Of a stretch of DNA of 64,000 nt, positions 52,513-61,358 are shown in pieces. The position numbers and the translations under genes are program-made. The stretch comes from Lacrimispora algidixylanolytica (GTDB lineage Bacteria > Bacillota > Clostridia > Lachnospirales > Lachnospiraceae): contig NZ_MCIA01000012.1 in assembly GCF_003609635.1 (NCBI RefSeq), forward strand, positions 1 to 64,000. Reading direction: 5' to 3'. Position 1 is the stretch's first letter. The number at the start of each line of letters is the position of its first letter. Below the pieces are notes generated by a model. The model was not told where the DNA came from and made no database searches. It saw nothing but the letters and a program-made list of their open reading frames with translations.

Positions 52513-54132
52513 TCAGGTTAATTTATCTAAGTTATCATCAACATAATTTAAAAAGGCAATCGCACTTTCCAAAATGCTTATAAATGTTTCCGCATAGTTT
52601 TCCTTTTGTACATCAAATACATTCGATATTTTTTTATAACCTTTTCCTTTCCTATGTCCTGTTCCGCTAGAACGTAACTCTTGTAAATTTCTTAAGAACT
52701 TTATATGGTCTTGAGAGTCCGGGAGTTGCTTTTCTTGAAACCAGGCTTCTAATTTTGATATACTGCCTATCAATTTTTCATATGTTCCTGTTAATTGCTT
52801 TATAATATTTTTTTCATTTAAGGAATCCAATAAAACCTTAACTAAAGATAAAATGAGCATATCCATTTCAACAATAGAATTATTTATAGGTACACGAAGT
52901 CCCTCAAAATTATATAAATCTTGTTCATCAAGCTCTAAAAATAATGACCACCCAAATTTCTTGTCGAATAAGCGATTGACTCTTAAATATGTATTTTTGA
53001 AAATGAAGTCTATCGACTGGGGATTTGTAGCTTGAGCCATAAAATCCCTTTTGTATTTAACTTCACTTAGTTTTCCGTCAATTACTTTGTTAAATCCACG
53101 CCAATAGTGTAGTTCTTGTTCACTTGGTAAATCTCTCCCTAAGTCTCCAAGATATGCCGAAACATAACCCTTATTCTGGTTATCAATATACAGCGACCAT
53201 AAAGAACCGCATCTTATAATACAATCTTCAACTTTGTATATTTCAGGTTTAGAATAATATTTATTAAGAACAGCACTATCAAAAAATACTGGTGTCAAAT
53301 AATGTGGTGCAGTAGGATTGGCCCCAAAATAATTCTGAAGTTTACTTGGATCACAGGTATGGTATATTTCTTTTCCGTTATCATCAATTCCTATTATAAA
53401 ATCAATATACTTTTTCTCTTCATTATAGGGCCAAATATTGCAGTCTTTTAATTCACAGCCAAATAAAACCTTTTTACCAAATAAAATAGAGTCATTTTTC
53501 TGCCCAATTCCTCTCTGGCATTTTCTAATATTCAACGTATAGTAAACTGTATTATCTTCATTACGATATTCTAATACACAATCGGGAAATTCTTCATCAC
53601 AGTCACACTTTACACATCGACTATCTATGTGCATGATAATAGCCATTTCTTTAATTGCAAGATAGCTTTTAAGATATTTCTTATGAATATTGACACAATT
53701 ATTATGATCTACTTTAATAACAACTACTTCATTTTCCAAATCGATATATTCTTTTGTTTGTGAGTTATAATAAAGATTAAAAAGGAACCTAAATTCTTCA
53801 ACAATCTCAACATTATCATTTGCCAGACCATTAAAATTGCGTTTAATTACAATTGGTTCGATATCGATGTCATTACACCATTTATGGTATATAGCTTCTC
53901 CAGAATCCCATGCACCATAAACAGTAATTCCGGGTGATAGAGAACCATGAAAGTCATAAGTGTCTGTTTCTAATTGCTCATATACTTTAGTTATGGGAAT
54001 AAGATAGCTCTGAAAAAAAATGTCCCAATTTTGATCTTTTTTGCTCCCATATAAAGGAACAAATATTTCTTTACCCCAATCATTTTCTATCCACTCTCTA
54101 ATAGGAGCTTGGTATATGTAATCTTTATCCAT
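52513..54132 (-). CDS. Large protein with HEPN-like C terminus
   Basis: The 539-aa soluble protein starts at an ATG preceded by GGAGAAATATAA. The first ~400 residues are mixed alpha/beta, with cysteine groups around residues 175-188 (SRCVKCDCDEEFPDC). The C-terminal ~130 residues are helical and carry LRSSGTGHRKGKG (R487, H493), an RX5H motif as in HEPN ribonucleases. I do not know a named family. Its place at the edge of the TIR/KAP/GTPase block suggests another anti-phage protein; this is inferred from context and motif. Confidence 0.6.
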   Translation of the reverse strand: MDKDYIYQAPIREWIENDWGKEIFVPLYGSKKDQNWDIFFQSYLIPITKVYEQLETDTYDFHGSLSPGITVYGAWDSGEAIYHKWCNDIDIEPIVIKRNFNGLANDNVEIVEEFRFLFNLYYNSQTKEYIDLENEVVVIKVDHNNCVNIHKKYLKSYLAIKEMAIIMHIDSRCVKCDCDEEFPDCVLEYRNEDNTVYYTLNIRKCQRGIGQKNDSILFGKKVLFGCELKDCNIWPYNEEKKYIDFIIGIDDNGKEIYHTCDPSKLQNYFGANPTAPHYLTPVFFDSAVLNKYYSKPEIYKVEDCIIRCGSLWSLYIDNQNKGYVSAYLGDLGRDLPSEQELHYWRGFNKVIDGKLSEVKYKRDFMAQATNPQSIDFIFKNTYLRVNRLFDKKFGWSLFLELDEQDLYNFEGLRVPINNSIVEMDMLILSLVKVLLDSLNEKNIIKQLTGTYEKLIGSISKLEAWFQEKQLPDSQDHIKFLRNLQELRSSGTGHRKGKGYKKISNVFDVQKENYAETFISILESAIAFLNYVDDNLDKLT

Positions 54133-54536
54133 TTATATTTCTCCTTTATACATATCACAACACTTCCCATGACTGCTACTACAAGCCTAGAAGTTAGACA
54201 CTTAACTACTACTCATATACGAACCAACTTTTTTCATAGTATCACTAGACCCGTATATTATCTCAGCTAATACTAACAATTATATCATACCATTCCAATA
54301 TTAACAGTATATTTCATTAAATTTAACCAATTATCTTAACATGCTTTCCAGAGCCAAAACTTTACTATAACTTTAAGATTATCTGTCTAAAATAAAAATC
54401 GAGGCGAAAAAACTTTTTAGACGCACCCCCGATATTTTCCACTCCCAGCTAAGCAATACCCATCCTTTTTCCCATCTCTAAAAGCATTTTAGACAGATTT
54501 TACCTTTAACTATCCTATGTCATCCGTGGAAGAGCC

Positions 54537-54578
54537 AAAAAAACGGGGCTAAAAATCGCATTTTTTAGCCCCATTTTT
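54537..54578. terminator. Bidirectional-type terminator
   Basis: GGGGCTAAAAA and TTTTTTAGCCCC form a stem around TCGCA, with A-tract before and T-tract after. It sits in the 730-bp gap between the HEPN-like gene and the tRNA-Ala gene. Confidence 0.85.
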
Positions 54579-54743
54579 TGCTCATTTTTCAGTCAAAAAC
54601 CACAACATCTTGTGGTCTAACCCCTGTTTTTCTTGTTCAAACCACAATACGTCATCATTATCACCGCTTCAACATGTGTCGTATAAGAAAACATATCTAC
54701 TGTTTTCTAAAATGCAATCGTTAGTTCAATTTAGATTAAGGGC

Positions 54744-54782
54744 AAAAAAGGCACATTTTCAGTTTTGAAAATGTGCCTTTTT
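54744..54782. terminator. Terminator next to the tRNA-Ala repeat
   Basis: AAAAAGGCACATTTTC and GAAAATGTGCCTTTTT form a 16-bp stem around AGTTTT. Its right half is part of the 176-bp direct repeat found again at 59811. Confidence 0.85.
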
Positions 54783-54864
54783 CGCCCTTGATTTACCAAG
54801 TGTCCCGTCCCTATAAGTTATAATCTAAGCCACAGAATTTCATGCCTGTGGCTTATTGTTTAAG

Positions 54865-55167
<303 letters not shown>

Positions 55168-55203
55168 ATCTTTTTCATGGGGACGCACGCGAACTAAATA
55201 TTT

Positions 55204-55290
55204 TCACTGAATTATAAAGTAAAGCTTATCTTTACCATCCCTGTCAATCAATACAGCCCAGTCTGGGTTATAAGTATCAATGAGGTTGCT
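55204..55290 (-). pseudogene. Fragment of a type III restriction enzyme gene (res)
   Basis: The minus-strand frame SNLIDTYNPDWAVLIDRDGK, then DKLYFIIQ and a TGA resembles the C-terminal endonuclease part of type III restriction subunits (YNPDWAV...D..LYFV motif). A stop codon lies just upstream, so only ~28 residues remain. The Asp and following acidic residues of the nuclease core are present but the protein is not. Confidence 0.7.
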
Positions 55291-55306
55291 ATGTTATATT
55301 CTTTAC

Positions 55307-56371
55307 TTAATTCCATGGTTGAACTTCTGTTTTTACGGCTACATGCGGCTGCTTTAGAGCTTCCTGCATCAATAAGAAAAAATAGTTATCCTGGCAGCCC
55401 TCTGCAAAGGAATAAAAGCTGTTACCAGTCAATAGATATTCTTTCATTCCAAGGAGACAGCGTAACATGGCAACTTCATCATCCGTAAACCGTTCCCTTG
55501 CAAAAGGATTCCTGTAGAGACATTCCCCCCCAAGATTAATGGAATAGGTGGACAATGTATTAATGTCCTGGGTAATCTGAAAGGTTTGAACTAACGGCTG
55601 GTTATCTTTGGTCAAGCTGCGTACAATATCATCATCCATTTCCCCACGAACCCCTTGTATATTTAGATGACGGGTTCGGATTTTGGAACGGTATTGTACA
55701 TTAGACGCGAAATCATAAAAAGCTACTTTTCCGCTTTCAAATTCTATGCTGTATCTTGACCGGCCAGCCATGACCACCTCTCCCTCTGTCTTAATTCCAT
55801 CTCTGGAGTCGGTGACCGTCACAGGAAATTGATAGTTTTTACCATTTATTTGGGCTTTTTCGAATCCAACTCCTAACAGCCTTCGAATTAAGCTGACACC
55901 GTGATAGTCATGAGCCCAGGATATGGATAAGTTATGAACCTCGCCTAAGATTCCTTTTTTTAGAGCCTTTAATTTCGCCTCATAAAGCGGCTGTAAAAAA
56001 TACTGTTCCGCGATCTGAATCTTGGCATCTTGTTTTATAGATATGTCCCACAGGGAATGAAGATCATTTAAGTTCATGGCAGGCGGTGTCTCCACTAACA
56101 TTGGGATGCCATAAGGGATTAACCGTTTTACCATCTCAGTATTTCCAGCCCTTCCAATGGCTATCACCACAAAATCAGGGTTTGTAGATAAGCATTCCTT
56201 TATGGTCAAAGCTGTTGGAACGGAATGGGATTGGGAAAATTCGGCTGCTTTCTCTTTCTTTCGAAAGAAAACAGAAGTTACTTCAAATTGTGCAGATAGA
56301 ACAAGGCCTATTCTTAAAAAAGCCATTGCCCGAAATCCATTTCCTATTATAGCATATCTGATTTTAGTCAT
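55307..56371 (-). CDS. Gfo/Idh/MocA-family oxidoreductase
   Basis: The 354-aa cytosolic enzyme has an N-terminal Rossmann fold (KIRYAIIGNGFRAMAFLRIG) and the family EK-like position seen as LVETPPAMNL, here with Thr instead of Lys. AEQYFLQPLYEA follows, then the C-terminal alpha/beta domain. Members oxidise or epimerise sugars and related polyols with NAD(P). The missing catalytic Lys (ETPP rather than EKP) makes the activity uncertain. It is the last gene of a leftward group of redox genes. Confidence 0.82.
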   Translation of the reverse strand: MTKIRYAIIGNGFRAMAFLRIGLVLSAQFEVTSVFFRKKEKAAEFSQSHSVPTALTIKECLSTNPDFVVIAIGRAGNTEMVKRLIPYGIPMLVETPPAMNLNDLHSLWDISIKQDAKIQIAEQYFLQPLYEAKLKALKKGILGEVHNLSISWAHDYHGVSLIRRLLGVGFEKAQINGKNYQFPVTVTDSRDGIKTEGEVVMAGRSRYSIEFESGKVAFYDFASNVQYRSKIRTRHLNIQGVRGEMDDDIVRSLTKDNQPLVQTFQITQDINTLSTYSINLGGECLYRNPFARERFTDDEVAMLRCLLGMKEYLLTGNSFYSFAEGCQDNYFFLLMQEALKQPHVAVKTEVQPWN

Positions 56372-56490
56372 GGGGCCCTCCTTTGATCATTAAATAACAA
56401 AACTGCAATAAGCCTAGGACTTTTTACTATTGTCCATTATTCTTTTGGTTTCTAAAAAATACACCTTCATAGTAACACTGAAATCCTCCA

Positions 56491-57555
56491 TCAATCTGCC
56501 GTTAACTGGTTCTGCCGCAAAGACATAGGACTGGACATTGAGTGCGTATCCGTTTCGAAATCAATGTTATTCATTGCTTGTTTCACCCAATTGGAGTCAT
56601 TAAAGACAGGCCTTCCAATACCAATTAAATCTGAAACATTATTTTTCAGAAGCGATTCTGCTTGTTCTAGTGTTCTAATACCTCCAGTCACTATGACAGG
56701 AATTGAAACAGCATCCTTAACAGCTTTTGCCTGTTTAATAAAATATCCCGCTTTTTCTAAGTCTGGTACTGTGTAGCGACACATTCCGCCGGATATATCC
56801 AGCATATCAGCACTTTCCTTTTCTAATTCCTTTGCCACTGTAATACAATCATCTAAGCTAAGTCCGCCATCCATATTGTCCGTAGCACCAAGACGAAATA
56901 AAATAGGAAAATTATTACCAACAACATTACGAATTGCTCTCAATACTTCAATATGGATAAGAATCCTGCCTTTTATATTGCCTCCATATTTATCGTTTCT
57001 CTTATTAGTAAGTGGTGACAAAAACTGGTTTAATAAATAACCATGACAGGAATGTATTTCAACTCCATCGAAACCAGCCTGTTTACCCCGTAAAGCTGCA
57101 CTGGTAAAATCACTTATGATTCTTTTAATATCATCACATTTCAGCTCACATGGAAGCTCTAGATTTGATTTTGAAGGGTTTATAACAACTGATGGAGCAA
57201 TGGGTTGAGAGCCAATAAACTCCTCTTTCGTACCACTTCCCGCATGGTTTAACTGTAAAATAACAGGGCATCCATTGTTATGAATGACATCGGAAAGCTG
57301 GCGCAAACCGGAAATCATACTATTATCTGCGGAAGAAATTTGATGAAAACTGATTTTCCCATCTGCTGAAACAAAAGAATGTTCTGTAATTACCATACCA
57401 AAGTATCCGTCACGTGTTTTTTCATCATAATATTGTAAAAGAGGTGTAGTTATTTCTCCGTGCAATCCTGCTCTTGATGTTGCCATAGGAGGCATAACTA
57501 GCCTGTTTTTAAGTTCCAGATTCCCGATTTTTAAGGAAGTAAGCAAACGAGCCAT
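56491..57555 (-). CDS. Old-yellow-enzyme-type NADH:flavin oxidoreductase
   Basis: The 354-aa FMN-binding TIM barrel shows NLELKNRLVMPPMATSRAG at the N terminus, VILQLNHAGSG, and the substrate-site motif GFDGVEIHSCHGYLLNQFLS. RNDKYGGNIKGR and late GIGRP follow. Such enzymes reduce activated C=C bonds or nitro compounds. It lacks the C-terminal 4Fe-4S and Rossmann domains of the long forms. It lies 98 bp after a nitroreductase gene and is probably part of the same stress-response group. Confidence 0.9.
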   Translation of the reverse strand: MARLLTSLKIGNLELKNRLVMPPMATSRAGLHGEITTPLLQYYDEKTRDGYFGMVITEHSFVSADGKISFHQISSADNSMISGLRQLSDVIHNNGCPVILQLNHAGSGTKEEFIGSQPIAPSVVINPSKSNLELPCELKCDDIKRIISDFTSAALRGKQAGFDGVEIHSCHGYLLNQFLSPLTNKRNDKYGGNIKGRILIHIEVLRAIRNVVGNNFPILFRLGATDNMDGGLSLDDCITVAKELEKESADMLDISGGMCRYTVPDLEKAGYFIKQAKAVKDAVSIPVIVTGGIRTLEQAESLLKNNVSDLIGIGRPVFNDSNWVKQAMNNIDFETDTHSMSSPMSLRQNQLTAD

Positions 57556-57653
57556 AGTAATTACCTTCTCTACTTATTAATTTTATCTTTTCAACTGTTA
57601 AGTAACTCGGTAAAAACAACATAAAAAAAGAGTTTTATTACGAAGCTTTTAAT

Positions 57654-58490
57654 TTAGAATTCACCTAAATCGCATGATGGGTGCCAAGTCACAATTAATG
57701 GGGAACGGTTCACTAGTCGTCTAAAGCTATATTTGGGATAACCAACTATAATTCCACCTGTCACCGTTAAATTATCAGGTGTGTTCAATAACTGAAGTAA
57801 GGGCTGATAGCCTGAACGAGCGCATGTTTCCACAAGCCCTGTCCAGCACGTTCCTAATCCCAGACTTGGTGCAAATAATTCAGCATATGCAAGAGCAAAA
57901 TGAGTATTATCACGACCGCGTGTGAAATTTTTATCAGAAAGTGCTAATATAAGACTAGGTGCATTTCGTAAAATTACATCTTCGCCAGTCTTGTGATAAT
58001 GTTCTGACATTTCAATAAAATTAGCAGCAAATACTTCTTTGGCGGCAATTGCTTCATCCATCCAGGCAATTGTGGCTTTTGTAATGGCACGTAAAGTTTT
58101 TTTATTATTTACGACCATGTATTGCACACCCTGTGAATTATTACCTGATGGGGCTAATCTGGCTATGTTCAGCAATTTTAATATTTGAGCTTTAGTAACT
58201 TTATCCTCTTTATATACTCGTACAGAGCGTCTAGATCGAAGAAAACTTTCTGCTGTTTCAGTATCTAAAACTGGGGGTGCATCAAGTAATACTTGCTCAG
58301 GAATCGGTGCTTGAACGTGATTTAATGCGGCTTGGGGACATATTGCAACACAGTGACCGCAGGAAATACAGGTAAGTCCGGCATCGACCGGAAACTTTTC
58401 CTTATTCATTTTAATATAATTCTTTGGACAAACCTGAGCACAGATTCCGCAATGAACGCATTTCTCTTTATTTACATTAAGTAAGCCCAT
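57654..58490 (-). CDS. Nitroreductase with N-terminal 2[4Fe-4S] ferredoxin domain
   Basis: The 278-aa protein begins with two CxxCxxC...CP clusters (CVHCGICAQVCP and CISCGHCVAICP, residues ~11-52). An FMN nitroreductase domain follows, with RSRRSVRVYKEDKVTK, APSGNNSQGVQYMVVNN and GLGTCWTGLVE. Electrons could pass from the clusters to FMN and on to nitro or quinone substrates. AAAGGATG precedes the ATG. An HxlR regulator gene lies 37 bp upstream on the same strand. Confidence 0.92.
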   Translation of the reverse strand: MGLLNVNKEKCVHCGICAQVCPKNYIKMNKEKFPVDAGLTCISCGHCVAICPQAALNHVQAPIPEQVLLDAPPVLDTETAESFLRSRRSVRVYKEDKVTKAQILKLLNIARLAPSGNNSQGVQYMVVNNKKTLRAITKATIAWMDEAIAAKEVFAANFIEMSEHYHKTGEDVILRNAPSLILALSDKNFTRGRDNTHFALAYAELFAPSLGLGTCWTGLVETCARSGYQPLLQLLNTPDNLTVTGGIIVGYPKYSFRRLVNRSPLIVTWHPSCDLGEF

Positions 58491-58527
58491 TTATATTCAT
58501 CCTTTCTTTTAAGATGTAATCCATATA

Positions 58528-58896
58528 CTACTTATCATCTTTTTTTTGATTGTTAAGTGGCTTAGTATAGTTGAATACTTCTTTTGACCAACTACGCGAC
58601 CACTCACCAAATGGACGCAATAATTCCATAAGTTCTTTTCCCCGTTGGGTCAATTGATATCCCTCAATAGTACGTTCTACAATATCAGCTTCCCTTAACT
58701 CCTTAATACGATTGTTTAGTATTCCAGGAGAAATAGATTCACATCGCTGTTGAAGTTCTCTGAAAGTCGTGGAATCATCCTGTAAATTCCAGATGATACC
58801 CATTGCCCAATTTCTACCCAAGAGATCAAAAAGCGCCATAATAGGAAGTCCTGATTTGGAACCTCGAACTGGTTTTCCTGGATGTGGAACAGTCAT
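58528..58896 (-). CDS. HxlR-type winged-helix regulator
   Basis: The 122-aa protein has the HxlR fold: LFDLLGRNWAMGIIWNLQ, FRELQQRCESISPGILNNRI and a wing around VERTIEGYQLTQRGKEL. Members sense reactive aldehydes, quinones or oxidants and control nearby detoxification genes. The usual N-terminal Cys is not seen; the only Cys lies in the recognition helix region (QRCESIS). The ATG at 58896 follows AAGGAGG. It probably regulates the following redox genes and the tautomerase gene. Confidence 0.88.
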   Translation of the reverse strand: MTVPHPGKPVRGSKSGLPIMALFDLLGRNWAMGIIWNLQDDSTTFRELQQRCESISPGILNNRIKELREADIVERTIEGYQLTQRGKELMELLRPFGEWSRSWSKEVFNYTKPLNNQKKDDK

Positions 58897-58976
58897 ATTT
58901 TTAATCCTCCTTATGTTGTCTATAATATTTTTTAAAACACCGCGCACATATATGAGCACGGTGATAGCCAAACACT

Positions 58977-59171
58977 TTATTTATTGGCGACTTTTTCTGA
59001 CAATGGTTGTCCACCAACCCCAATATTATCAGAATCGAATTCTTCAATAAAAACAGTAAAAGCACTGAATGGAGAATGAGTGACTTCAGCTGCAACTGAA
59101 GTCAATTTCTCAATCAATTCTTTTTTCTTTTCAGGTTGTGTTTTTTTCATTTTAATTGTAATCACTGGCAT
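58977..59171 (-). CDS. 4-oxalocrotonate tautomerase-family protein
   Basis: The 63-aa protein starts at the ATG at 59171 after GAAAGGAAAAAA. It begins Met-Pro-Val-Ile-Thr, so the catalytic Pro1 is exposed after Met removal. The typical helix (KKKELIEKLTSVAAEVTHSP) and strand (FTVFIEEFDSDNIGVGG) follow. These small enzymes act as oligomers on keto-enol substrates. It is the first gene of the redox group. Confidence 0.85.
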   Translation of the reverse strand: MPVITIKMKKTQPEKKKELIEKLTSVAAEVTHSPFSAFTVFIEEFDSDNIGVGGQPLSEKVANK

Positions 59172-59429
59172 AGATATTTTTTCCTTTCTTAAATAAAATA
59201 TTGATATTGTGCTACTAAAATAATAGCATGCTATTAAATAAATATCAATGGTAAAATAAAGAAATTTTATATGACTAATCACGATAGCATGAGTGTCTGA
59301 TCAAACGTAAATTTTTACATGCATTATCACTCTAAATGTCAAAAGTCATAGCAATTGGGTCAATAGCATTCCTAGCTTCCCGTTTTGTTATCGAGTTTCA
59401 CTTTTGAAATCAATCTTCATTTTTAGAAA

Positions 59430-59747
59430 ATGACGGAATACCTCATCAGGGCGATGTTATGCATTTTTTCCTGGTTCATAATGGTACTGGCATATGTACA
59501 CACCTTACAGAAAAATCGAATCCTTCAGAGTATGTCTCGAAAAGGGAATTGTCATGATAATTCAATCATGGAAAACTTCTTTAGAATAATGATACAAGAA
59601 ATGTATTATAGAGTATTTTATTATAGTTATGATGAACTGAAAGAATCGATAGAGAAATACATAAAGTATTACAATGAGCAAAGAATAAAAGAGAAACTAG
59701 GCTGGATGAGTCATGTAGAATACAGACTCTGCCTCTTGGCAGCATAA
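59430..59747 (+). pseudogene. IS3-family transposase fragment
   Basis: The C-terminal end of an IS3/IS150-type OrfB is recognisable: SMSRKGNCHDNSIMENFF, then SIEKYIKYYNEQRIKEKLGW and the final MSHVEYRL. The DDE catalytic Glu lies in the NSIMENFF region, but the DD part, OrfA and the left end are missing. About 85 genuine residues remain. A hairpin (GGCGA-GTGGA...TCCAC-CTCGCC, 59753-59783) follows. Confidence 0.85.
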
Positions 59748-59913
59748 AGAAATAGGCGAAGTGGAAAAATCCACCTCGCCATAAAGTCTACCTTTAAAGG
59801 GTCACCTCAGAACGAAAATGTACCTTTTTTGCTCTCTTGATTTACCAAGTGTCCCGTCCCTGTAAGTTATAATTTAAGCCACAAGCATTCATGCCTGCGG
59901 CTTATCGTTTAAG

Positions 59914-59986
<73 letters not shown>

Positions 59987-60031
59987 ATGTCGGCTATTAT
60001 AACAAACCAATAAAAAAAAATCAACTACATA

Positions 60032-60059
60032 TTGCAATTATTTTAATCAGTGGTATAAT
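60032..60059 (+). promoter_or_regulatory. Promoter of the FMN riboswitch-ribU transcript
   Basis: TTGCAA and TATAAT are separated by 16 nt, ending about 25 nt before the aptamer. Confidence 0.8.
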
Positions 60060-60083
60060 GTATCCAGAACATTTGCATATAGT

Positions 60084-60195
60084 TGTCTTCAGGGCAGGGT
60101 GAAATTCCCGACCGGCGGTAAAGTCCGCGAGCGTGTATCACGCAGAATTGGTGTAACTCCAATACCGACAGTAAAGTCTGGATGAAAGAAGATGT
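60084..60195 (+). promoter_or_regulatory. FMN riboswitch (RFN element)
   Basis: All conserved parts are present in order: CTTCAGGGCAGGGTGAAATT, CCCGACCGGCGGTAAAGTCC, GCGAGCG, AACTCCAATACCGACAGTAA and AGTCTGGATGAAAGAAGATG. FMN binding should favour the terminator at 60228 and switch off riboflavin uptake. Confidence 0.97.
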
Positions 60196-60227
60196 GTTAA
60201 ATAGGACTAATACACCTGTCTATTATT

Positions 60228-60266
60228 AACACCTGAAGGGCACACTTTCAGGTGTTACTTTTATTT
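60228..60266 (+). terminator. Riboswitch-controlled terminator
   Basis: AACACCTGAA and TTCAGGTGTT form a 10-bp stem around an 9-nt loop, followed by ACTTTTATTT. It lies between aptamer and ribU start. Confidence 0.85.
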
Positions 60267-60281
60267 CAGGAGGATTGTATT

Positions 60282-60950
60282 ATGAATTTAAACAAAAGAA
60301 CCAGTAAACTAACCATTATGGCCATGCTCTGTGCGTTGGCTTTCGTAGCTGTTCTTACCATCAGAATCCCGATTATCCCGGTAGCACCCTTTTTGGAGTA
60401 TGAACCAAAAGATGTTATCATTTTGACCGGAGGATTTATTTTCGGACCAATGTCTGCGGTGGTCATTTCCGTTATTGTTTCCTTTATAGAGTTAGTTACA
60501 ATTAGCAGCACCGGAATTATTGGTCTTATTATGAACATTCTATCAACGGTAGCTTTTGTCTGCCCGGCTGCTTACCTTTATAAGAAACGTCATTCCATGA
60601 CTGGTGCATTTGTAGGTATGGTGATTGGTTGTTTGCTTATGACAGTGATTATGGTCTTATGGAATTACTTGATTACACCAATTTATATGGGTTACCCCAG
60701 AGAAGCTGTTGTAAAGCTTTTACTTCCAGCAATCATTCCATTTAATCTCTTAAAAAGTGGAATTAATACGGTTCTGACCTTGCTTATATACAAACCACTT
60801 GTTACAACACTGAGAAAATCAAACCTTTTGACTTTTCACTCAGAGGAAAATCATAAGACTGGTAAATTAAGTTTAGGTATGACACTTATTATAGGAGTCA
60901 TTCTAGTGACAATAACCATGGTAATTCTCGTATTAAACAATGTTATCTGA
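60282..60950 (+). CDS. ribU: Riboflavin ECF transporter substrate-binding subunit RibU
   Basis: The 222-aa membrane protein has six hydrophobic segments and the RibU stretch TIRIPIIPVAPFLEYEPKDV near the N terminus, followed by GGFIFGPMSAVVISVIVSFI. It binds riboflavin and works with the shared ECF energising module encoded elsewhere. CAGGAGGATTGTATT precedes the ATG at 60282. The FMN riboswitch directly upstream supports both substrate and regulation. Confidence 0.95.
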   Translation: MNLNKRTSKLTIMAMLCALAFVAVLTIRIPIIPVAPFLEYEPKDVIILTGGFIFGPMSAVVISVIVSFIELVTISSTGIIGLIMNILSTVAFVCPAAYLYKKRHSMTGAFVGMVIGCLLMTVIMVLWNYLITPIYMGYPREAVVKLLLPAIIPFNLLKSGINTVLTLLIYKPLVTTLRKSNLLTFHSEENHKTGKLSLGMTLIIGVILVTITMVILVLNNVI

Positions 60951-61358
60951 TCGAAATATATATTTAAATAATTGTTTTTATCTAATTAAAGATAATCTAA
61001 AGCATAGATCAAGATGGATCGAATTTTAGAATCAACACTGCAATAAGTCCTAGCGATATTAATAATTACTATATACACGTCATCACTATCATGGCTCATG
61101 CAGCTATCTTCAAACATAAAAACCAGATTTAACTATTACAAAATAAATAATGCGTAGAAAGCGTCCATTCATTTTCATGAAATGCACTCTCTACGCATTA
61201 TTTCTATTCTATCTAAACTATGATAGCTTTAAGTAAAACCAATTCCTTTGGCTTCTCTTCTACAAATCCCGATTTATCTCATTCTATTAATCAACCTGCC
61301 ATCAGCTATTTTAAAACTAAAATACTGCTTCATTGAATGATCTTTAACAACCATACCA
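60951..61358. other. Intergenic region with a converging terminator
   Basis: No gene is seen. AAATAATGCGTAGA (61145-61158) and TCTACGCATTATTT (61190-61203) form a perfect 14-bp inverted repeat that probably terminates ribU and the oncoming DUF4846 gene. Confidence 0.7.

Noticed and set aside
59251-59429. Left end of the IS3 element
   Set aside because: I looked for a matching terminal inverted repeat upstream of the transposase fragment and found none; the left part is deleted.
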